DNA of 64,000 nucleotides from Mesorhizobium carmichaelinearum (GTDB lineage: Bacteria > Pseudomonadota > Alphaproteobacteria > Rhizobiales > Rhizobiaceae): positions 558,001 through 622,000 of the forward strand of contig NZ_FZQR01000002.1 in the NCBI RefSeq assembly GCF_900199455.1, written 5' to 3'. A model generated the notes under the pieces. The model searched no databases. It was not told where the DNA came from and worked only from the letters and a program-made list of their open reading frames with translations. Position numbers and translations under genes: made by a program. Below are positions 57,645 through 64,000 of the stretch, one piece after another. Positions within the stretch are counted from its first letter, which is position 1. Each line of letters starts with the position of its first letter.

Positions 57645-59135
57645 TCAGTATTTGATCCATGTCGTTTTCAGCGCTGTGTACTTGTCCAGCGCATGCAGCG
57701 ACAGGTCGCGGCCAAAGCCGGATTGCTTGATGCCGCCGAACGGCGTCATCGGGCTCAGCGCATCGACCGTGTTGACGGAAACCGTGCCGGCGCGCAGCCG
57801 GCCGGCAACGCGGTGCGCGCGCGAAAGACTGTCGGTCCACAGCGATGCGGCCAGCCCGTACGGGCTGTCATTGGCGATGCGGATAGCCTCCTCTTCATCG
57901 TCGAAGGCAATGACCGAGAGCACCGGCCCGAATATCTCATCCCTGGCAATCGGGTCGTCATGGGCGACATTGTCGAAGATGGTGGGCTGTATGAAGCTGC
58001 CGCGGCCGTTGACCGTGACGCGATCACCGCCGGCAACCAGGCGCGCGGTCTTCTTGCCGGCCTCGACGAAGCGCATGACGCTGGCGGCGTGGCGGGCATC
58101 GACCATGGCGCCCATTTTCGAGGCCGGGTCGAGCGGATCGCCGGGCTGGGTGGCCGCCGCGCGCTCGGCCAGTTTCTCCACGAAGGCATCCTTGATGGAG
58201 CGTTCAACGAGCAGGCGCGAATTGGCCGAACACACCTCGCCCTGGTTGAAGAAGATGCCGAAGGCCGCCATGTCAGCCGCCGCATCGAGATCGCCGCAAT
58301 CGGCGAAGACGAGGTTGGGGCTCTTGCCGCCGGTTTCGAGCCAGACCTGCTTCATGTTCGACTGTCCCGAATACTGCAGGAACATCTTGCCGACCGCGGT
58401 CGATCCGGTGAAGGCAAGGCAATCCACATCCATGTGGCGGCCGAGCGCCTGCCCGGCCGTCTCGCCAAGGCCGGGCACGACATTGAGCACGCCGGCGGGC
58501 AGGCCCGCCTCCATGGCGAGTTCGGCCAGCCGGAGCGCCGAGAAAGGCGACTGCTCCGCCGGCTTCAGCACCACCGAATTGCCCGCCGCCAGCGCGGGCG
58601 CGCATTTCCATGTGGCCATGTCGAGCGGGAAATTCCACGGCACCACAGCGCCGATGACGCCGAGTGGCTCGCGCCGCACCAATACCAGATCGCTCGCGCC
58701 GGTCGGCGCGATCTCGTCGTAGATCTTGTCGATGGCCTCGCCATACCACTGGAAGATCGCCGCCGAACCCGGGACATCAACGGTGGCGGCATCCGTGACC
58801 AACTTGCCCATGTCGAGCGACTCCAGCAGGGCAAGCTCCTGCAGGTTTTCGCGCAGCAGCCGTGCCAGCCGCAGCAGCACCTCCTTGCGGTGCGCCGGGC
58901 TCGTGCGCGACCAGACGCCGGCCTCGAAACTGCGGCGCGCCGCGGCAACGGCCAGATCGATATCCTCCTCGCCGCACGACGCCACCTCAGCCAACGTTTC
59001 GCCAGTGGCCGGATTGATGCTGGCGAAGGTCCGGCCAGAGCGCGCGGCAACCGCCTTGCCGTCGATGAACGCCTTGTCGCGAAAACGGATCGCGGATGCC
59101 TTGCCGATCCAGTCCTTGTGACTGAGCTCGCTCAT
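57645..59135 (-). CDS. Aldehyde dehydrogenase, PuuC/betaine-aldehyde type
   Basis: The 496-residue ALDH has PWNFPLDMATWKCAPALAAG, AFTGSTAVGKMF, the glutamate in VWLETGGKSPNLVF and the catalytic Cys in FFNQGEVCSANSRLLVERSI, ending in SPMTPFGGIKQSGFGRDLSL. It groups with gamma-glutamyl-gamma-aminobutyraldehyde dehydrogenases (PuuC) and other amino-aldehyde dehydrogenases. ATG 59135 has GGGGGGAGG upstream. It is preceded by DUF1028 and RidA genes, so an amino-aldehyde made by the GMC oxidase or another amine oxidase is a likely substrate. Confidence 0.86.
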   Translation of the reverse strand: MSELSHKDWIGKASAIRFRDKAFIDGKAVAARSGRTFASINPATGETLAEVASCGEEDIDLAVAAARRSFEAGVWSRTSPAHRKEVLLRLARLLRENLQELALLESLDMGKLVTDAATVDVPGSAAIFQWYGEAIDKIYDEIAPTGASDLVLVRREPLGVIGAVVPWNFPLDMATWKCAPALAAGNSVVLKPAEQSPFSALRLAELAMEAGLPAGVLNVVPGLGETAGQALGRHMDVDCLAFTGSTAVGKMFLQYSGQSNMKQVWLETGGKSPNLVFADCGDLDAAADMAAFGIFFNQGEVCSANSRLLVERSIKDAFVEKLAERAAATQPGDPLDPASKMGAMVDARHAASVMRFVEAGKKTARLVAGGDRVTVNGRGSFIQPTIFDNVAHDDPIARDEIFGPVLSVIAFDDEEEAIRIANDSPYGLAASLWTDSLSRAHRVAGRLRAGTVSVNTVDALSPMTPFGGIKQSGFGRDLSLHALDKYTALKTTWIKY

Positions 59136-59161
59136 GCGGATGCCTCCCCCCTGTATGCCGG

Positions 59162-59836
59162 CTACTCGTCGCCCGGCACGCCGTAGCTCGGCGCGTCGGA
59201 CGGATTGATCGCGCGGGTCACATAGGCATCGAGTTGCGGCTTGTAGCGATCCCACAAGGCTGCCAGTTCCTCGATCGGGCAGTTGTCGGTCCAGTCGCAG
59301 CGCAGGTCCGCGACCGGCCAGGCGACCTCGCGCACCAGCTTCATTCCAGCCGAATGGACCGGACCCGCCTCGCCACCCGCCTTCAGCGCGGCGCGCATGG
59401 TCGCGATCAGGCGGTCGCCGAGATGCCCTTCCGAGGCGAGGAAGGCGTCGACCATGGCTTGCGGCACGCCATCATGGGCCAGCATGTTGCCGCCGCAGGC
59501 AACATTGTCCGCGCGCGCTTCCGCCCAGATGCCGAGTGCCCTGGGTCCGGAATGAATAGCGGTGGTCCCAGCGGCATCGACAGCCAGCACCTGCCGGTAT
59601 TCGCTCCAGGCGCCGGTGCGCTTCAGGATGGCGACCGCCTCGGCAGCCGAGGCTCCGCGCGCCAGCAGTTCGAGCCCCCTGGTTCCGAGCGCCGGATCGG
59701 TGACGTTCTGGCTGGCGACCGCGCCCACGCCCGCCTGCGCATAGGCGCAACGCGCCGCCACCGCCGGTGAGGAGGACGACACCGCGACGCCGAACATGCC
59801 GGTGCGGCTGCACCGCGCGACAATTGAGAACGTCAT
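59162..59836 (-). CDS. DUF1028 family Ntn-hydrolase-like protein
   Basis: The 224-residue protein starts MTFSIVARCSRTGMFGVAVS, with AGVGAVASQNVTDPALGTRG and AGNMLAHDGVPQAMVDAF-like GGNMLAHDGVPQAMVDAFLA in the middle, the recognised DUF1028 layout. The family has an Ntn-hydrolase-like fold; its activity is not known to me. It follows RidA by five bases and precedes the aldehyde dehydrogenase by 26 bases. Its repeated occurrence with RidA and amine catabolic enzymes suggests a role in processing imine- or amide-containing intermediates. Confidence 0.84.
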   Translation of the reverse strand: MTFSIVARCSRTGMFGVAVSSSSPAVAARCAYAQAGVGAVASQNVTDPALGTRGLELLARGASAAEAVAILKRTGAWSEYRQVLAVDAAGTTAIHSGPRALGIWAEARADNVACGGNMLAHDGVPQAMVDAFLASEGHLGDRLIATMRAALKAGGEAGPVHSAGMKLVREVAWPVADLRCDWTDNCPIEELAALWDRYKPQLDAYVTRAINPSDAPSYGVPGDE

Positions 59837-59841
59837 CAGGA

Positions 59842-60258
59842 TCAATCCGGGATGACGGCGGTGCCGTCTATCTCGACCAGCCAGTCCGGCCGCGCCAGGG
59901 CCGACACGACGAGGCCGGTCGAGACGGGATGCACGCCTTTGATGTACTCGCCCATGGTGCGGTAGACCGCCTCGCGATGGCGCACGTCGGTGATGTAGAC
60001 GACCACCTTGACCAGATGCTCCATGGTGCCGCCGCATTCCTCGATGAGCTGCCGGATGTTCTGCATCACCTTGTGCGTCTGCTCGGCCGGATCGTGGCTG
60101 CCGATATTCTCAGCGGTGTCGAGATCCTGCGGACACTGGCCGCGCAGATAGACCGTCCGGCCGCCCCGCGTGACGACCGCCTGGCACAGATCATTGTCGA
60201 GCTTCTGCTCGGGATAGGTGTCCTTGGTGTTGAACTTGCGGGTTCTCGTATGCGCCAT
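59842..60258 (-). CDS. RidA/YjgF/Rid family protein
   Basis: The 138-residue protein is of the Rid family, with LCQAVVTRGGRTVYLRGQCP, AEQTHKVMQNIRQLIEECGG and VVYITDVRHREAVYRTMGEY plus RPDWLVEIDGTAVI at the C-terminus. Rid proteins deaminate reactive 2-aminoacrylate or other imines. The usual RidA arginine (about position 105) lies in the PVSTGLVVSALARPDWLVEI region, but I cannot confirm it with certainty. ATG 60258 has GGAGACCAGG upstream. It is preceded by a flavin monooxygenase gene; imine products of oxidases in this operon would be natural substrates. Confidence 0.84.
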   Translation of the reverse strand: MAHTRTRKFNTKDTYPEQKLDNDLCQAVVTRGGRTVYLRGQCPQDLDTAENIGSHDPAEQTHKVMQNIRQLIEECGGTMEHLVKVVVYITDVRHREAVYRTMGEYIKGVHPVSTGLVVSALARPDWLVEIDGTAVIPD

Positions 60259-60302
60259 CCTGGTCTCCATCAAATCGGGCTCGTGGCTGTCGTCAGCGTC
60301 AG

Positions 60303-61577
60303 TCAGGCGTCCACTGTCTCGCACCGTGCGGCAGCGTGATAGGCCAGATATTTGCGCTGCGTCGAAATGCGGTCCGCGACATGCTTGGCATCGTGCCAGA
60401 CACCCCAGATGAAACTCGACCCTCTTCGCGACTGCCAAGGCAGGCCGAGAAAATAGATCCCGGGCTCGGTCGAGACGCCACGCTGATGCCTCGGCCGGCC
60501 CTTCTCGTCAAAGGCGTCGACCTTCAACCAGCTGTAATCGACGGCAAAGCCCGTCGCCCAGATGATCGTCACTATCCCAGCTTCCGCCAGGTCGAGTTCA
60601 CGAAGCGGGTTGGTCAAGCATTCCGGATCCGGGTCGATCCGACGGGCCGCGGGCTCCTGCGGAAGGTCGAGTCCGTTGCGCACGACATAGGCGTCGGCCT
60701 CGTCCAGCAGCGACATCAGGTTGGCGTCACCGCGGGCAATGTTCTTCGCCAGATCGGGCGCGAAGGTCAGCACGCCGTCCTGATATGTTTTGGTCATGCC
60801 GACCAGGGTAAGCCCCTGCGCGGCCAGCCGACGGAAATCAATCGTTTCGCCACCACGCGCGCCGCTCACCGCGATCGTGACATGTTCCGTGCCAGGCCCT
60901 GGGGTTTCGAGGTCCCATTTGCCGAGAACGCCAAGCCACCAGCAGAAATCGCGCCCGCGATAGGCGCGCGGCGGGCGGTCGTGCGGGCCGACCGAGAGGT
61001 AGACGCGCCGCCCCGAGCGCTGCAGCTCATCAGCGATCTGCACGCCTGACGATCCCGCCCCGACCACCAGCACCGCGCCCCTCGGCAACTGCGCGGGATT
61101 GCGGTACGCGCTGGAATGGATCTGCAGGATATTTGCATTTGCAGGAACAAGAGCGGGGATGACGGGGACCTGGAAAGGTCCGGTCGCCGCGACGATGCTG
61201 TTGGCTTCGATCACCCCATCCGACGTCTCGACGCGGAACCCGGGTCGACCGACATTTCTTTGCGCGAGCTTGACCTCGACGCCGCAGCGGATCGGCGCAT
61301 TGATCTGCCTTGCATAGGCGGCGAAATAGTCCGCAACCTCCTCCTTGGAGGGAAAGCCGTCGGGACCCGTCACGGGAAATTCCATGCCCGGGAAACGGTC
61401 ATGCCAGGCCGGGCCATTGGCAACGAGCGAGTCCCACCGCTGCGAGCGCCAGCGCTCGGCAATCCGGCCGCGCTCAACGACAAGATGGGGCACGCCGCAT
61501 TTGCTCAGATGCTCAGACATAGCCACCCCCGCCTGGCCACCGCCGACGACAAGCGTGTCTATTTTTTCCACCGACAT
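60303..61577 (-). CDS. NAD(P)/FAD-dependent monooxygenase-like flavoprotein (CzcO/FMO type)
   Basis: The 424-residue protein has two dinucleotide motifs, TLVVGGGQAGVAMSEHL near residue 8 and VLVVGAGSSGVQIADELQRS near 170, plus IHSSAYRNP and the FMO-like IIWATGFAVDYSWL. This is the layout of flavin-containing monooxygenases and CzcO-like proteins, which hydroxylate amines or Baeyer-Villiger substrates. AAGGACGCAGAA precedes ATG 61577. The operon context suggests an amine or ketone substrate; nothing more specific can be read. Confidence 0.82.
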   Translation of the reverse strand: MSVEKIDTLVVGGGQAGVAMSEHLSKCGVPHLVVERGRIAERWRSQRWDSLVANGPAWHDRFPGMEFPVTGPDGFPSKEEVADYFAAYARQINAPIRCGVEVKLAQRNVGRPGFRVETSDGVIEANSIVAATGPFQVPVIPALVPANANILQIHSSAYRNPAQLPRGAVLVVGAGSSGVQIADELQRSGRRVYLSVGPHDRPPRAYRGRDFCWWLGVLGKWDLETPGPGTEHVTIAVSGARGGETIDFRRLAAQGLTLVGMTKTYQDGVLTFAPDLAKNIARGDANLMSLLDEADAYVVRNGLDLPQEPAARRIDPDPECLTNPLRELDLAEAGIVTIIWATGFAVDYSWLKVDAFDEKGRPRHQRGVSTEPGIYFLGLPWQSRRGSSFIWGVWHDAKHVADRISTQRKYLAYHAAARCETVDA

Positions 61578-61724
61578 TTCTGCGTCCTTTCCCCCCAAGA
61601 GTTTCTGCGGATGCGAGGAGGTCAGATCGCTGGTGTACTGGAGGGACTGATTAGCGAAAATTACGATTTCACGTGGCAGTGGTTAGCCTGTCCCTAAATG
61701 CCAGGGGAGACTGGCCAACGCAGA

Positions 61725-63329
61725 CTACGACAGCATCGCCCTGGCCGCTTTTTCGCCGATCATCATGGATGGCGCATTGGTGTTGCCGCCGATTAGCGTC
61801 GGCATGATCGAGGCGTCCGCCACGCGCAGATTGTCGAAGCCGCGCACCTTGAGGCCGGCGGGATCGACCACCGCCATGGCATCGGTGCCCATCTTGGCCG
61901 TGCCGACCGGGTGATAGACGGTGAGCGCCTCGGCACGCAGATAAGCGAGGATCTCTTCATCGGTGACGACATCGGGTCCCGGCAGGATTTCCGGTCCGCG
62001 AATACCGGCAAAGACCGGCGAAGTCAGGATCGAGCGCGCCAGCTTGATGCCTTCGACAAGGGTCAGGGCATCCTGCCCGTCACTGAAGAAGCGGTGATCG
62101 ATCAGCACGTTGCGGCGGGTGCCGTCGCTCTCGAGCGTGATCTCGCCGACGCTTCCGGGCCGCAGCACGCAGGTGTGCACGGCATAGCCGTGGCCATATT
62201 CGACGAGCCGGCCGCGATGGCTGCGGTAGCCGGGAACAAAGTGGAATTGGACATCGGGAATATCGCCGGCATATTTCGTCCTGGCGAAGCCGCCGGCCTC
62301 GACGTAATTGGTCGTCAGCATGCCCTTGCGCCGGACGAAATTCTGAAAGGGCGCCGCCAGCATCGCCGGCAGATTCGCGAGCGACAGGCCGAGCGTCCTG
62401 GTGCTGTTCGATCGCACCGTGATCATGCCGTCGACATGGTCGCGCAAATTCTTGCCGACGCCGGGCAGGTTCATGACCGGTTCCACCCCCGCCGCCTTCA
62501 GCTCCTCGGCCGGACCGATGCCGGAAGCAAGCAGGATGCGCGGCGATCCGATCGCGCCCGCGCTGAGCACCACTTCGGCGCGGCATGTCAGCCTTTGGGC
62601 TGCGCCATCCTTGATCACATTGACCCCGGTGACGCGCCCGTTTTCGATCGCCAGATCAAGCACCTCGACGCCCGACAGGACCTGCAGGTTCGGACGGCCG
62701 AGGACCGGCCGGACGAAGGCTGAATAGGCCGAGAAGCGCTCGCCCTTGTCCTGGGTGACGTTGTAGATGCCGAGGCCGAATTGGCCATCTCCGTTGAAGT
62801 CACGGTTTTCGGGCAGGCCGACGCTGCGACCCGCCTCTACCCACAGGCTGGATACGGCGTTGGGGTCACGCGGATTGTCGACCAGCAGTTCGCCGTCGAA
62901 GCCATGATAGGCCGGGTTCTGCGACAGGAGATTGCGCTCCAGCGTCTTGAAGACCGGCAAGACATCGGCATAGGACCACCCGGCGCAGCCAAGTGCCGCC
63001 CACTCATCGTAGTCTTGTGCTGCGCCGCGGATGTAGACCATCGAATTGATCGAACTCGACCCGCCTAGAAGCTTGCCGCGGTTGACCGGTATGCGGCGGT
63101 TGTCGAGCAGCGGCTGCGGCACGCCCTTGTAGCCATAGTCGAAGTTCGGATTGCCGTAGAGCGAGAGGATGCCGGCCGGCACGCGCACCCTTGTGCGGTC
63201 GTCGCTGCCGCCGGCCTCGATGAGGCAGACACGGCTAGCGGGGTTGGCGCTCAGCCTGTTGGCCAGGACACAACCGGCCGAGCCCGCGCCGATGACGATA
63301 TAGTCGAATTCAGAGGTCACGATGCTCAT
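61725..63329 (-). CDS. GMC-family FAD-dependent alcohol oxidoreductase (choline-dehydrogenase-like)
   Basis: The 534-residue GMC enzyme has the FAD motif YIVIGAGSAGCVLANRLSAN, the GMC signature GKLLGGSSSINSMVYIRG, SAGAIGSPRILLASGIGPAE and the active-site YHPVGTAKMG with the catalytic histidine. It oxidises primary alcohols to aldehydes, as in choline dehydrogenase. The conserved His-Asn pair near the C-terminus is represented by GGNTNAPSMM. I chose ATG 63329; the earlier ATG 63350 lies inside the intergenic repeat. It follows the ABC ATPase on the same strand after the two repeats. With the aldehyde dehydrogenase, it gives alcohol-to-acid oxidation. Confidence 0.85.
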   Translation of the reverse strand: MSIVTSEFDYIVIGAGSAGCVLANRLSANPASRVCLIEAGGSDDRTRVRVPAGILSLYGNPNFDYGYKGVPQPLLDNRRIPVNRGKLLGGSSSINSMVYIRGAAQDYDEWAALGCAGWSYADVLPVFKTLERNLLSQNPAYHGFDGELLVDNPRDPNAVSSLWVEAGRSVGLPENRDFNGDGQFGLGIYNVTQDKGERFSAYSAFVRPVLGRPNLQVLSGVEVLDLAIENGRVTGVNVIKDGAAQRLTCRAEVVLSAGAIGSPRILLASGIGPAEELKAAGVEPVMNLPGVGKNLRDHVDGMITVRSNSTRTLGLSLANLPAMLAAPFQNFVRRKGMLTTNYVEAGGFARTKYAGDIPDVQFHFVPGYRSHRGRLVEYGHGYAVHTCVLRPGSVGEITLESDGTRRNVLIDHRFFSDGQDALTLVEGIKLARSILTSPVFAGIRGPEILPGPDVVTDEEILAYLRAEALTVYHPVGTAKMGTDAMAVVDPAGLKVRGFDNLRVADASIMPTLIGGNTNAPSMMIGEKAARAMLS

Positions 63330-63346
63330 GCCCGTTTTCGTTTCAT

Positions 63347-63446
63347 GCATGTCGTCTTCCCAAAACCGAGGTCACTTTTGGGCGACATGCCTTTGTTTCA
63401 TGCATGTCGTCTTCCCAAAACCGAGGGTCACTTTTGGGCGACATGC
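63347..63446. repeat. Two tandem palindromic intergenic repeat units
   Basis: Units at 63347-63390 and 63402-63446 start 55 bases apart and are identical except for one inserted G. Each begins GCATGTCG and ends CGACATGC, with an inner pair CCCAAAA/TTTTGGG, so each forms a hairpin with a four-base bulge. I remember near-identical units as frequent intergenic repeats in Mesorhizobium genomes. They lie between the ABC ATPase and GMC genes and may stop or stabilise the mRNA. No transposase is near. Confidence 0.7.
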
Positions 63447-63447
63447 A

Positions 63448-64000
63448 TTAGTGCTCTTCGTCTTCGTCGTTCTTCAAGAGCTCGAGGATTTCCCGCTTCA
63501 TGGCGATGAAGTTCGGCTCCATGACCAGATCCATGCTGCGCGGGCGCGAGAAGCCGACGCGGATTTCCTTCTTGATCTGGCCGGGCCGGCCGGACATGAC
63601 GAGCACCCGGTCCGCCAGCAGGATCGCCTCATCAATGTCATGGGTGACGAACAGGACGGTTTTCTTGGAATGGTCCCAGATCCTCAAGAGAAGCTTCTGC
63701 ATCGAGTGGCGGGTCTGGCTGTCGAGCGCCCCGAAGGGTTCGTCCATCAGCAGCACCTGCGGATCGTTGGCGAGCGCGCGCGCGATCGCCACACGCTGCT
63801 TCATGCCGCCCGACAGCTGCGAGGGATAATGGTTGGCGAATTTCGCCAGGCCGACCTCATGGAGGAAATGCTCGACGATGGCCCTGCGCTCGGCCGCCGG
63901 CATGCTTTTCCGCTTCGGACCGTATTCGACGTTCTGCGCCACGGTCAGCCAGGGAAACAGCGTATAGGCCTGAAACACCATGCCGCGATCCGGGCCCGGC
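63448..64000 (-). CDS. Taurine/nitrate/sulfonate-type ABC transporter ATP-binding protein, partial
   Basis: This is the C-terminal part of an ATPase whose N-terminus, with Walker A, lies beyond the right edge. Visible are Q-loop VFQAYTLFPWLTVAQNVEYG, signature QLSGGMKQRVAIARAL, Walker B VLLMDEPFGALDSQT and H-loop LFVTHDIDEAILL. These match TauB/SsuB/NrtD-type importers, as does the ATPase at 24428-25210. It ends EDEEH. Position upstream of the GMC-FMO-RidA series suggests that it imports the substrate of that operon. Confidence 0.85.
   Translation of the reverse strand, partial: PGPDRGMVFQAYTLFPWLTVAQNVEYGPKRKSMPAAERRAIVEHFLHEVGLAKFANHYPSQLSGGMKQRVAIARALANDPQVLLMDEPFGALDSQTRHSMQKLLLRIWDHSKKTVLFVTHDIDEAILLADRVLVMSGRPGQIKKEIRVGFSRPRSMDLVMEPNFIAMKREILELLKNDEDEEH

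Noticed and set aside
1-64000. Prophage, integrative element, CRISPR array, tRNA or rRNA genes
   Set aside because: I looked for integrases, phage structural genes, regularly spaced repeats and tRNA/rRNA-like sequence and saw none; a full tRNA scan could not be run.

Overview
The window is GC-rich chromosomal or megaplasmid DNA. It is packed with ABC importers for organic solutes, matched catabolic dehydrogenases, amidohydrolases and local regulators of the LysR, MarR, GntR, MocR and AsnC types. There is also an HWE-family histidine kinase and several tiny rhizobial-type genes. Together with a palindromic intergenic repeat that I remember from Mesorhizobium, this suggests a soil or plant-associated Rhizobiales bacterium, most likely Mesorhizobium or a relative. 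That placement is an inference. I see no rRNA, tRNA, CRISPR array, phage or IS element.

Region 1 (1-9270) looks like an ectoine or hydroxyectoine locus: ehuB- and ehuA-like import genes and a MocR regulator face an AsnC regulator, an aldehyde dehydrogenase (DoeC-like), an aminotransferase (DoeD-like), a quinone-reductase-like protein and an ammonia-lyase homologue that lacks the MIO cofactor tripeptide. Region 2 (9.3-17.9 kb) has two oxidoreductases, a heterodimeric ABC exporter and a PAS/HWE kinase with its response regulator. Region 3 (18-24.3 kb) is mixed: a haloacetate-dehalogenase-like hydrolase, a patch of very small genes with a terminator, a LysR regulator facing a secreted SnoaL-like protein, a DHA2 drug exporter and a small Gly/His-rich secreted protein.

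Region 4 (24.4-34.1 kb) combines a taurine/nitrate-type importer, a HutC-type GntR repressor, a zinc alcohol dehydrogenase, a HisD-family dehydrogenase with an altered metal site and an SDR. These face a HisC-like aminotransferase and an amine-oxidase-like flavoprotein. HutC-like half-sites occur in both control regions.

Region 5 (34.4-41.4 kb) is a carbohydrate-uptake ABC system with an isomerase, a Gfo/Idh/MocA dehydrogenase, an SDR and an epimerase. Region 6 (41.6-52.2 kb) holds an isochorismatase-fold hydrolase, a MarR regulator, an enamidase-like amidohydrolase, two AA_synth (DUF1185) paralogues, a complete BMP-type nucleoside importer and two nucleoside hydrolases. An approximately 18-bp element recurs at the promoters of all operons of regions 5 and 6, so they may form one regulon. 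This is the best candidate here for an undescribed pathway: uptake of an N-glycoside, cleavage, then separate processing of the base and the sugar.

Region 7 (52.2-64 kb) has a trimethylamine-dehydrogenase-family demethylase next to S-formylglutathione hydrolase, an ArgE-like deacylase, and a long minus-strand series (ABC ATPase, GMC oxidase, flavin monooxygenase-like protein, RidA, DUF1028, aldehyde dehydrogenase, LysR) that looks like amine or amino-alcohol catabolism.
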